Made by a program: the position numbers and the translations under genes. Under the pieces are notes generated by a model, which ran no database searches, had not been told where the DNA came from, and saw nothing but the letters and a program-made list of their open reading frames with translations. 64,000 nucleotides of DNA from Acidobacteriota bacterium (GTDB taxonomy: Bacteria > Acidobacteriota > Terriglobia > Terriglobales > Acidobacteriaceae): contig JAKAFB010000011.1 of NCBI GenBank assembly GCA_021818105.1, positions 1 through 64,000 on the forward strand, written 5' to 3'. Positions 56,676 through 64,000 of the stretch are shown here, piece by piece; positions within the stretch are counted from its first letter, which is position 1, and each line of letters begins with the position of its first letter.

Positions 56676-58865
56676 ATGCGTTCTCTGCGTCTAGCTTTCG
56701 CGCTCACAATCCTGCTGACCGCAGGCCTGCCTGTGCTGGCAGCATCCAGCTCCGCTGATGCGCCGCATGTGCATGTGCGGCTTGTGGTTCTGCCCGAGGA
56801 GCTGAGCCGCGGCACTTCGGCGCAGGCGGGCCTTTACTTCAAGCTTGATCCGGGCTGGCATATCTACTGGAAGAATGCGGGCGATGCCGGCGAGCCGCCG
56901 CGCATACGCTGGACGCTGCCCGATGGTGTGACCGCGAGCGACCTGCTCTTCCCGGCGCCCAGCCGGCTTCCGCTTGGTCCGCTGATGGACTACGGTTACG
57001 AGAATGAGGTGCTTTTTCCATTCACGCTCAGCGTGGCAAAGAGCGCCCGGCCCGGCCCTGCGCAACTGCAGGCAAAGGTGAGCTGGCTTGTTTGCCAGGC
57101 AAGCTGCATTCCCGGCAAGGCTGAGCTGGCAATCGACAGGCCGATTGTGCCGCAGGCAGGCAAGGCTGTTATTGATCCGCAGGATGCGGCCCTCTATGAC
57201 CGGTTTGTGGAGAAGCTACCCAAACCCCAGCCGAAGGAGATGAAGGCGGTCTTTCAGCCGAGCCAGGACGGCTTTCTGCTCGCTGTGAGCACGGGGCGCG
57301 CTGAGTCAAGCGCCATCTTTTTCCCTGAAGAGCAGGGAATCCTCGACAACCCGGCCCCGCAACTATTTACAGCGACACCGCATGGTTTTGTTCTGAACTT
57401 AAAGAAAGACGCGAGCTTAACGGAGCATCCTTCTGTATTAAAGGGGGTTATTGAGCTTGCAGGTGGCAGGGTTTTTGCCATCTCAGCAGCTCCGGGCGTG
57501 GTAAAGGACGTACCACCGGCAGCCGCGCAACCGGTGGCTTCGGGCACTGCTTCAATTGGGCATGCGGGGACCACGGCCCCTGCCACATCTGCAGCGGCGT
57601 CTTCGGCTTCCCTTGGCTTGCTTGGCGCAGTGGGTTTGGCGCTTGTGGGCGGGTTGCTACTGAACCTCATGCCGTGCGTATTTCCCGTGCTGTTCCTGAA
57701 GGGGCTGGCACTGGTGCAGTCTGGCAGCGAAGAGCGAGGAAGGCTGCGGGCGCATGGGGGCGTGTATGCGCTGGGGATTCTGGTTTCGTTCTGGGTATTG
57801 GTGGGCGTGCTGCTCGGGCTGCGGATGGCTGGCGCGAGCCTTGGCTGGGGATTCCAGTTCCAGTCGCCGGTGTTTCTGTCGCTGATGGCTGGGCTGCTGT
57901 TCTTTTTGGGGTTGTCGCTGGCGGGGCAGTTTGAGATTGGGCTGACGCTGACGAGAGCGGGCGGTTCGCTGGCGGCGAAGCAGGGGTATACGGGCAGCTT
58001 TTTCACGGGTGTACTGGCGGTGATTGTGGCCACGCCGTGCACGGCGCCGCTGATGGGGGCGGCTGTGGGCTATGCGCTGGCGCAGCCCGCGGCGGTCACG
58101 TTTGGTGTATTTACGGCGCTGGCGCTGGGGCTGGCCTCGCCGTATGTGGCACTGACTCTGCAGCCGGCATGGACCAGATGGCTGCCCAGACCGGGCGCGT
58201 GGATGGACGTGCTGAAGCAGGTGGTGAGCGTGCCGATTTTTGCCACAGTAATCTGGCTGGCATGGGTGCTGGCGCAGGCTTACGGAGCGGCACTGCTGGC
58301 GGCGCTGCTGGGTGCCTTCCTGCTGCTGGCAATAGCGGGCTGGTTCCTAGGCCGGTGGCCTGCGCGGCGCTGGGCCACTCTGGTTGCGGCAGGAATCATC
58401 GCCTTGGTGATTGCAGTGAATGCATTAGCTCCGGGCAGGCTGGCGGCAACCCCGCAGACGGGCACTGCGGCAAACGCGAAAGGCTGGCAGCCCTGGTCGG
58501 CGGAAGCAGTGGCACAGTATGCGGCGCAAGGACGCCCAGTGTTTGTGGACTTTACGGCGAACTGGTGCCTGAGCTGCCAGGTGAATGAGCATGTGGCGCT
58601 GAGTCAGCCGCAGGTGCAGAAGGCTTTTGCTGATGCCAACGTGGTTCTGCTGCGCGCAGACTGGACGCGGCACGACGAGGCGATTACACAGGCGCTGACA
58701 GCGCTGGGACGAGATGGCGTTCCTGCGTATGCGCTGTACGTTCCCGGTGAAAAGAGCCCTCGGCTGCTGCCAGAGGTGCTGACGCCAAGCGTAGTCACTG
58801 ATGCGCTGGCGGCGCTTCCGCGTGGTGCAACAGCAAGCAGCACAATGACTTCTACGCTGCGGTAA
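56676..58865 (+). CDS. DsbD-type thiol:disulfide reductase (ScsB-like)
   Basis: 729 residues in three parts. A signal peptide and N-terminal periplasmic domain have CQASCIPGKAEL. The central DsbD membrane domain has NLMPCVFPVLFLKG and ATPCTAPLMGAAVG, the two Cys that relay electrons. The C-terminal thioredoxin-like domain has VDFTANWCLSCQVNEHVALS. It takes electrons from cytoplasmic thioredoxin to periplasmic thiol proteins. N-terminal length and the CQASCIPG pair fit the ScsB/DsbD subgroup. Confidence 0.92.
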   Translation: MRSLRLAFALTILLTAGLPVLAASSSADAPHVHVRLVVLPEELSRGTSAQAGLYFKLDPGWHIYWKNAGDAGEPPRIRWTLPDGVTASDLLFPAPSRLPLGPLMDYGYENEVLFPFTLSVAKSARPGPAQLQAKVSWLVCQASCIPGKAELAIDRPIVPQAGKAVIDPQDAALYDRFVEKLPKPQPKEMKAVFQPSQDGFLLAVSTGRAESSAIFFPEEQGILDNPAPQLFTATPHGFVLNLKKDASLTEHPSVLKGVIELAGGRVFAISAAPGVVKDVPPAAAQPVASGTASIGHAGTTAPATSAAASSASLGLLGAVGLALVGGLLLNLMPCVFPVLFLKGLALVQSGSEERGRLRAHGGVYALGILVSFWVLVGVLLGLRMAGASLGWGFQFQSPVFLSLMAGLLFFLGLSLAGQFEIGLTLTRAGGSLAAKQGYTGSFFTGVLAVIVATPCTAPLMGAAVGYALAQPAAVTFGVFTALALGLASPYVALTLQPAWTRWLPRPGAWMDVLKQVVSVPIFATVIWLAWVLAQAYGAALLAALLGAFLLLAIAGWFLGRWPARRWATLVAAGIIALVIAVNALAPGRLAATPQTGTAANAKGWQPWSAEAVAQYAAQGRPVFVDFTANWCLSCQVNEHVALSQPQVQKAFADANVVLLRADWTRHDEAITQALTALGRDGVPAYALYVPGEKSPRLLPEVLTPSVVTDALAALPRGATASSTMTSTLR

Positions 58866-58923
58866 GATGCGGATAAGTGACGGCATCGGATACCGGACTG
58901 AAACGGTCCGGGTTAGTCTGCAA

Positions 58924-58938
58924 AATTCTCTGCAAACT
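58924..58938. repeat. Direct repeat copy 1
   Basis: AATTCTCTGCAAACT, identical to 59186-59200. Followed by an AT-rich stretch and then GGGGGGGGTAGGGGG at 58964-58978. Confidence 0.6.
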
Positions 58939-59185
58939 TTCTGTGGAAAAGAAAAATATTAAAGGGGGGGGTAGGGGGTATTCTCAGCCGACAGCAGGGA
59001 TCTCTCATCCCATTGCTTGCTGTGCAGATGTGTTCTGAGTGACCTCCAATTTCAGTGCGCGCAAAGTGATGGAAATTTCTGCAAATTCAGGCGATTTTTT
59101 CCCTGACCGCCTCCGATTCCGGCAGATGCGAAGGTGAATTCGCCTGAGAGGTACGATCAATTCCAATGGTGGCACAATCGCACAT

Positions 59186-59200
59186 AATTCTCTGCAAACT
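59186..59200. repeat. Direct repeat copy 2
   Basis: AATTCTCTGCAAACT, identical to 58924-58938. Followed by an AT-rich stretch and then GGGGGG at 59229-59234, the same layout as copy 1. Confidence 0.6.
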
Positions 59201-59410
59201 CACACAAACATTTTCTAAACTGATTTTTGGGGGGACACCCGCGCGGGAATGAAAATTGGATACCCCGGGTCCCTGCTGCCGGAACGGCGAGCACGGGTCG
59301 TAGGGCTGGTCAGGGCCCGGAGCATCCAAAGTCGTTTAGTTTTATGCTTCCACCGACTCACTGCGGCGGAATCTCAGCCCAGGTAAGCGCCAAGCGAGGC
59401 ACTCACGGCC

Positions 59411-59887
59411 TCAGGCGGCCTTGAGCGTTTTGGCGACATTCACCTTGATCTGCTTGGGCTTTGCCTCGGCGCGTTTGGGCATCTGGATAGCCAGAATGCC
59501 GTTGTTATAGTTTGCCTCGATCTTCTCAGCATCTACCGACGGTGGGAGCGTGAAGGACCGGGCAAAGGCGCCATAGTGGCGCTCCATGCGACGGAAGTTC
59601 TCTTCCTTGATGTCCTTCTCCAGCTTGCGTTCGCCGCGAACGGTGAGGACGTTGTTTTCGACTTCGACATGGATGTCTTTTTCTTCGATGCCCGGGACTT
59701 CCACTTTGAACTGGAGTTTCTGATCGTCTTCAATGATGTCCACGGGTGGGCCGAACTCCCAGGCTCCAAGCTCCTCTTCGAAAGGCAGTAAGGAAGTTCT
59801 GCCAGCGAAGGATTCGAAGAGGCGATTCATCTGTCTCTGGAGTGTTGAGAGCTCCTGAAATGGCTGCCAACGTACGAGCGATTTCAT
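59411..59887 (-). CDS. Hsp20 small heat-shock protein
   Basis: 158 residues, ATG with AAAGGAGGT upstream. Alpha-crystallin domain: PPVDIIEDDQKLQFKVEVPG, DIHVEVENNVLTVRGERK, YGAFARSFTLPPSVDAEKIE and the C-terminal NGILAIQMPKRAEAKPKQI. Small heat-shock proteins hold unfolded proteins as oligomers. No CIRCE element is visible upstream. A single-gene unit. Confidence 0.95.
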   Translation of the reverse strand: MKSLVRWQPFQELSTLQRQMNRLFESFAGRTSLLPFEEELGAWEFGPPVDIIEDDQKLQFKVEVPGIEEKDIHVEVENNVLTVRGERKLEKDIKEENFRRMERHYGAFARSFTLPPSVDAEKIEANYNNGILAIQMPKRAEAKPKQIKVNVAKTLKAA

Positions 59888-60123
59888 AGCATACCTCCTT
59901 TGCCGCCGGGTATCTGCTTGGCGGCATCACCCCCAAGGATATGGAACCACAGGGGATGAAAAACCGCAGTGACTCGAATCACCCCTTGCCGTTCGGTGCA
60001 GGGGGTGGAAGCCCAGGAACGGCACGGAAAGGCGCACAATCCGGCGTAAGGTAAGATCGTGCAGACGCGAGCATGCCCGTGGTAGTGATTCTGCTCGTCT
60101 TTGAAGAGGAACATGAGAGACGG

Positions 60124-61332
60124 CTAGGCTGCGGAAGGCTTTGCGACAGAGCGCATTCCCAACCCTATCAGTGCGAGTATGCAAAAGACGGCGCCAGCAT
60201 GGAATGTGGAAGCCGCGCCGAGGCGATCCCAGAGCAGGCCGGCAACTGCACTGGCCACAAGCATGGCGATTCCGCTCATCAGGTTGAAAAAGCCATAGGC
60301 TGTGCCTCGAAGGTCGGCGGGCGCGGTATCGGCCACCATTGTTGCGAGAAGACCCTGGGTGATACCCATGTGGACACCCCAGAGCGCAACGCCGGCAAGG
60401 ACGAGGCCCCAATGATTGCTGCGGGCCAGAACAAGGTCAGCAGCTATAAGCACGATGAGACCAAGCGCCAACAATTTTGTATGGCTGATGCGGTCTGAGA
60501 GCCTTCCGAAAGGATAAGCCGAGGCCGAATAGATCAGATTCATCGCGACCATCACAAGTGGGACCAAAGCGATGGGGATGCCTCCCTGTTGCGCACGCAA
60601 CACAAGAAACGCCTCACTGAAGCGCGCCAGCGTGAATACAGATCCGATGCCGACCACCCACCAAAACGACGGGCTCATGCGCTTGAGGCTTGCGTGACTT
60701 AGTGGATGGACGCGCTCCGAGGGGTGGTGCGATTTTGGTTCGTGCACTCCAAAGAGAAGCAGCGCAACTGCGAGCATGCCCGGAATTATCGCGACACGAA
60801 AGACTGCCCGGAAATTGTCGGCCCAGAGCAGCATCAAGCCCACGGCCAGGAGCGGGCCGAGAAAGGCGCCAACAGTATCGAGGGCCTGGCGAAGACCAAA
60901 GGCGGCACCACGCACCTGCGGAGGCGTCATGTCTGCGATCAATGCATCGCGTGGCGCTCCACGCATGCCTTTGCCGGCGCGGTCGACCAGGCGCGCAACG
61001 AGTACGAAGCCGACGGTGGGAGCCACGGCAAACAGTGGTTTGGACAACGCGCCAAGTGTGTAACCAAGCAGCGCCAGTCCCTTGCGCCTGCCGAGGTAGT
61101 CGCTCCATGCTCCTGAGAGGATTTTGATGAGAAGAGCTGTGGATTCAGCCAATCCTTCGATCAAGCCTACAGCGAATGCGCTGGCCCCGAGAGTGGTGAT
61201 GAGGAACATGGGCAGCAAGCCATGAACCATTTCAGAGGAAACATCCATGAGCAAGCTGACAAAGCCGAGTATCCAGACGCCGGATGGAACTTTGCCAGCC
61301 GGGTTGCCGGTATTTTCAATCGTCCCGCGCAA
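60124..61332 (-). CDS. Major facilitator superfamily transporter
   Basis: 402 residues from TTG 61332, chosen because AGGAG lies 6 bases upstream and the chain then begins just before helix 1; ATG 61425 is also in frame. Twelve helices are expected: VPSGVWILGFVSLLMDVSSE; the inter-helix motif WSDYLGRRKGLALLGYTLGA (family motif A); FVLVARLVDRAGKGMRGAPR. The RxGKGxRGAPRDALI signature is common in drug or metabolite MFS exporters. Substrate is unknown. It is the last gene of a leftward group with cinA and the propeller gene. Confidence 0.88.
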   Translation of the reverse strand: MRGTIENTGNPAGKVPSGVWILGFVSLLMDVSSEMVHGLLPMFLITTLGASAFAVGLIEGLAESTALLIKILSGAWSDYLGRRKGLALLGYTLGALSKPLFAVAPTVGFVLVARLVDRAGKGMRGAPRDALIADMTPPQVRGAAFGLRQALDTVGAFLGPLLAVGLMLLWADNFRAVFRVAIIPGMLAVALLLFGVHEPKSHHPSERVHPLSHASLKRMSPSFWWVVGIGSVFTLARFSEAFLVLRAQQGGIPIALVPLVMVAMNLIYSASAYPFGRLSDRISHTKLLALGLIVLIAADLVLARSNHWGLVLAGVALWGVHMGITQGLLATMVADTAPADLRGTAYGFFNLMSGIAMLVASAVAGLLWDRLGAASTFHAGAVFCILALIGLGMRSVAKPSAA

Positions 61333-61460
61333 GGATGGCTCCTGTGTCCCTGGGAGACAGATTATATGAGCAAATGGCTGAGCCAATCTGGTACGCGGTT
61401 CATCCTTGCGCTCCGGCAGGGGCATTGCATACGAGGCGTGGAATAGAGGATGAGGGGCGC

Positions 61461-62705
61461 TTACATAAGCTTGCGGCGGATGAGGTCGAGGGCCTGCTGT
61501 GTGGCCCACTGGCGGACGCGGTCGCGATTGCCGCGGAATGTGCGCTCGAAGGTGTCGGTTTTCTGGGCGTCGGAGATGGCGAGGTAGACGCGGCCGACGG
61601 GTGTTTGGTCTGTGCCGCCGGTGGGGCCGGCGATGCCGGTGACGCCGACGCCGAGGGTGGCTCCTGTGCGCTTGCGAATGCCTTCGGCCATGGCGGCGGC
61701 AACTTCGGCGGAGACGGCTCCGTGCTGGGCGATGAGTTCGGGCGGGACGTTGGCGAAGCTGGTCTTGAGGGGGTCAGAGTAGACGACAGCGCTACCGAGG
61801 AAGGATCGCGAGCTGCCGGGGACGGAGGTGATGCGCTGGGCGACCATGCCGCCGGTGCAGCTTTCTGCAACGGCGAGGGTGGCCTGACGAAGGCCGAGGT
61901 AGTAAAGAACGATTTGCTCGAGGGACTCGCCGTCAGAGGAGTAGAGCCAGTCGTCGAGGGCCTCTTCCATGCGGCCGGCGAGCTCGTCGACGCGCTGCTG
62001 GGCGGCGTCGAGGGAGGGCTTGGAGCAGAGGAGGGTGAGCTGGATGTCTCCGGCCTTGGCGAGGATGGTGGTTTCAACGTCAGAGTAGGAGGTGTAGATA
62101 GGCGCGAGGAGCTTGTCGGCCTGCGACTCGGGGATCATGGCCGCCTTGAGCGTGCGCTTGGCGATGAAGCGCTGCGGGACGGCGGCACGGAGGCGGGGCA
62201 GACATTCATCGTCAAAGAGCGGGCGGCACTCATTGGGCGGGCCGGGGACGAGCGCGATGAGCTTGCGGTAGCCCTGGTAGGCGGTGTCGAGCCATTGGCC
62301 GGGGGCACTGCCGTTTGGGTTGGGCAGGATGGTGGCTGTTTCGATGACGTCGGCCTGTTTGAGGTTGTTTTCCGGCATGGGCATGCGCCAGGAGGCAGCA
62401 CGAACATGCATGGCGGCTACCTGGGCGGCATCGCGGCGGAGTTGGAGGGAGAGGGCTTCAGCGACGGCCTCGCGGGTTAGGTCATCCTCGGTGGGGCCGA
62501 GGCCGCCGATGAGGATGATAATGTCCGTGCGGCCGAGGGCGGTGCGGATGGCGGCGACGAGATCCTTGAGACGGTCGCCGACAATGGTCTTGAAGTGGAC
62601 GGCGACGCCGATTTCGTTGAGCTTTTCTGTGATGTAGAGGGAGTTGGTGTCCTGCCGGAAGGGCGTGAGCATCTCGGAGCCGACAGCGATGATTTCGGAT
62701 TTCAT
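61461..62705 (-). CDS. cinA: CinA family protein (nicotinamide-nucleotide amidase-like)
   Basis: 414 residues. N-terminal MoCF-like domain has AVGSEMLTPFRQDTNSLYIT and ILIGGLGPTEDDLTREAVAE; the C-terminal amidase has VAESCTGGMVAQRITSVPGS, FLGSAVVYSDPLK, GVSAEVAAAM-like AVSAEVAAAMAEGIRK and GVGVTGIAGPTGGTDQTPVG. The family cleaves nicotinamide mononucleotide and ADP-ribose derivatives in NAD recycling. Starts at ATG 62705. Confidence 0.94.
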   Translation of the reverse strand: MKSEIIAVGSEMLTPFRQDTNSLYITEKLNEIGVAVHFKTIVGDRLKDLVAAIRTALGRTDIIILIGGLGPTEDDLTREAVAEALSLQLRRDAAQVAAMHVRAASWRMPMPENNLKQADVIETATILPNPNGSAPGQWLDTAYQGYRKLIALVPGPPNECRPLFDDECLPRLRAAVPQRFIAKRTLKAAMIPESQADKLLAPIYTSYSDVETTILAKAGDIQLTLLCSKPSLDAAQQRVDELAGRMEEALDDWLYSSDGESLEQIVLYYLGLRQATLAVAESCTGGMVAQRITSVPGSSRSFLGSAVVYSDPLKTSFANVPPELIAQHGAVSAEVAAAMAEGIRKRTGATLGVGVTGIAGPTGGTDQTPVGRVYLAISDAQKTDTFERTFRGNRDRVRQWATQQALDLIRRKLM

Positions 62706-62784
62706 AGGCGCGTAGTGCAGTTTTTGAGTGTGAACAGAGAAATGGGCGATGCTTGACTGCTGCTGGCTGCGCGAAGGAACGCGG

Positions 62785-63837
62785 CTAGAAGAGGGTCAGG
62801 CCTTCCACATCCAAGTCCACATCATAAACTGCTTCGCTGGTGGCGAGGATGGTGGTGCCGAGCGGAGAGAAGGCGACGCCGACGATGTTGTTTCCGCTGA
62901 GGACGAGGGAGGCCTCACCCTGCGGGGTAACGCGGACGAGGCCACGGCGGCCTTGGAGGCAGGCGGCGAGGTAGATGTCACCGTCTTTGGAGAGGGCGAG
63001 TCCCTGGGGTCGGCCGAGGCCGCGGAACCAGGGGCGGGCGTTGCCGTGGCTGTCGATGGCCCAGATTGCATCATTGGAGCAGAGTGTGGGGCCGGTGACA
63101 AAGAGCGTGCCATCGGCGTCCATGGCGAGGTGATAGGCGGAGACGCTGGGCTCGAGAGTGGCGTAGACGAAGATGCGTCGCTGGGGGTCAATTTTGAAGA
63201 TGGTGCCGCTGCGGTCGCCGACGTACAGGTTGCCGTCGCGGTCAAAGACGGCGCCGGTGGCGATGCCCATGCCTTCGGCATAGAGGGTAGGCTCGCCCGA
63301 GCCGTCGATGCGGTAGACGTTGCCCTCGGCACGGGAGGTGACGTAGAGATCGCCTTCAGGGCTGAAGGCGAGGCCGGTGGCGTTGAGGATGCCGGTGACG
63401 AAAGGGGTTCCGCGGCCGTCCGGGCTGACGCGCACGACGGAAACGGGCGTCTGCTTGCCGCGCTGGCCGGAGATGGTGACGTAGACCATGCCGGAGCGGC
63501 TGACGGCGGGGCTGGTGACGGGGTGGAGGCCATCAGAGAGTTCGCGTGCGACGCGGAGAGGCGTGGCGTTGCTGACGCCATCGGGCGAGCGCACTTCCAC
63601 GAGTGCCGTGGTGGCCTGCTCCGGGACGCGGAAGGCAATGCGGCCGGGACGGCACATGATGAGCGATGCGGTGTAACTACCGATGACGACGCGGGGAAGA
63701 GCGGAGTTATGGGGGCCGAGATTTACGCCAGCGATTTCGACCTCGCCGAGGGGAAGCGCGGCGGAGGGGATGAGGTCATCAATGCGCGGGTCGGGGAAGG
63801 TGTCTTCCTGCGCGTGCTGGGAACGAGAGCGTGGCAT
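62785..63837 (-). CDS. IPT/TIG-like domain plus SMP-30/NHL-type beta-propeller
   Basis: 350 residues. An N-terminal IPT/TIG-like region (AALPLGEVEIAGVNLGPHNS, RIAFRVPEQATTALVEVRSP) precedes a six-bladed propeller with repeated phrases: NATGLAFSPEGDLYVTSRAE, ATGAVFDRDGNLYVGDRSGT, AYHLAMDADGTLFVTGPTLC and PQGLALSKDGDIYLAACLQG. There is no signal peptide, so it is probably cytoplasmic. The closest relatives are SMP-30/gluconolactonase-type propellers; substrate not known. It lies 79 bases upstream of cinA in the same direction. Confidence 0.85.
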   Translation of the reverse strand: MPRSRSQHAQEDTFPDPRIDDLIPSAALPLGEVEIAGVNLGPHNSALPRVVIGSYTASLIMCRPGRIAFRVPEQATTALVEVRSPDGVSNATPLRVARELSDGLHPVTSPAVSRSGMVYVTISGQRGKQTPVSVVRVSPDGRGTPFVTGILNATGLAFSPEGDLYVTSRAEGNVYRIDGSGEPTLYAEGMGIATGAVFDRDGNLYVGDRSGTIFKIDPQRRIFVYATLEPSVSAYHLAMDADGTLFVTGPTLCSNDAIWAIDSHGNARPWFRGLGRPQGLALSKDGDIYLAACLQGRRGLVRVTPQGEASLVLSGNNIVGVAFSPLGTTILATSEAVYDVDLDVEGLTLF

Positions 63838-63852
63838 ACGAGTCCCTAGGGC

Positions 63853-64000
63853 CTAAATCCAAACATGTAAGAGAGATGCTACACCCAAAGCATACAGGCC
63901 TGCGAGGACGTCATCGAAGACGATGCCCCAGCCCTCGGGCAGAGCTTCAACCTGGCGGACGGGAAAAGGCTTGGTGATGTCAAAAATGCGGAAGAGGATG
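63853..64000 (-). CDS. pgpA: Phosphatidylglycerophosphatase A, C-terminal part
   Basis: Only the last 49 codons are in the window; the start lies beyond the right edge. The visible end reads ILFRIFDITKPFPVRQVEAL, then PEGWGIVFDDVLAGLYALGV and ASLLHVWI. This matches PgpA, where FRxFDxxKPxPxR and GWGIxxDDxxAG are invariant. It removes phosphate from phosphatidylglycerophosphate at the inner membrane. The propeller gene begins 16 bases after it, so an operon is likely. Confidence 0.9.
   Translation of the reverse strand, partial: ILFRIFDITKPFPVRQVEALPEGWGIVFDDVLAGLYALGVASLLHVWI

Larger units (their letters stand above)
58866..59410. other. Intergenic region with repeated motif and G-tracts
   Basis: About 545 bases between convergent dsbD and hsp20 genes. 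It contains two identical 15-mers (58924 and 59186), a partial third near 59075, and G-tracts at 58964-58978 and 59229-59234. No coding frame is convincing. It probably holds a dispersed repeat element. Confidence 0.5.

Noticed and set aside
61284-62480. 398-codon open frame on the plus strand
   Set aside because: It is antisense to cinA, whose motifs are clear; the frame is Gly/Glu/Asp-rich from GC-rich complement and matches no family.
62749-63849. 366-codon open frame on the plus strand
   Set aside because: Antisense to the propeller gene; composition is a by-product of high GC.

Overview
The window looks like chromosomal DNA of an acidobacterium, probably class Terriglobia. This is inferred from gene content, not from a search. 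The cell has an outer membrane (fused LptF/LptG, MsbA-type exporter, Lnt, beta-barrel proteins). It also carries gene types common in that class: choice-of-anchor-D lipoproteins, DUF3300 and DUF4136 proteins, BON/glycine-zipper lipoproteins, and an F0 ATP synthase operon with no F1 genes beside it. No insertion sequence, integrase, phage gene, CRISPR array, tRNA or rRNA was recognised.

Region 1-18.3 kb is more AT-rich and mostly envelope and signalling genes. It holds a DUF3300 protein, an outer-membrane transport-type barrel, a BON lipoprotein, an MscS channel followed by an Omp85-like barrel, a GH13 glycosidase, a sortase translationally coupled to an LPATG-tailed substrate, a PAS histidine kinase with two response regulators, two small secreted proteins, and an ASH/FN3 lipoprotein. 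The sortase/LPATG pair in a diderm genome, with a two-component system beyond it, is the most unusual system here.

Region 18.3-30.7 kb holds an endonuclease III relative with a TPR partner and a YjbQ protein. Next is a leftward run copZ-copA-lptFG-msbA, then a NUDIX hydrolase, a candidate structured RNA, and the mdh-icd TCA-cycle pair.

Region 30.7-41 kb has a complete arginine-to-putrescine route: pyruvoyl arginine decarboxylase, N-carbamoylputrescine amidase and agmatine deiminase, with tadA attached. It continues with a cupin, a glutaredoxin-like protein, purB, ubiX and metY-metX. The metY leader carries a strong intrinsic terminator behind a folded region, so it is a riboswitch or attenuator candidate.

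Region 41-50 kb holds secreted proteins of unknown function, a YmdB-type phosphoesterase, lysS, the atpZ-atpI-atpB-atpE operon, a bactofilin, a methyltransferase and a UPF0173 hydrolase.

Region 50-64 kb holds an APC permease with a likely upstream 41-residue membrane protein missed by length cut-offs, lnt, prfB with a programmed +1 frameshift, a CoA-binding protein, a DsbD-type reductase, an intergenic region with a repeated motif and G-tracts, hsp20, an MFS transporter, cinA, an NHL/SMP-30-like propeller and the end of pgpA.
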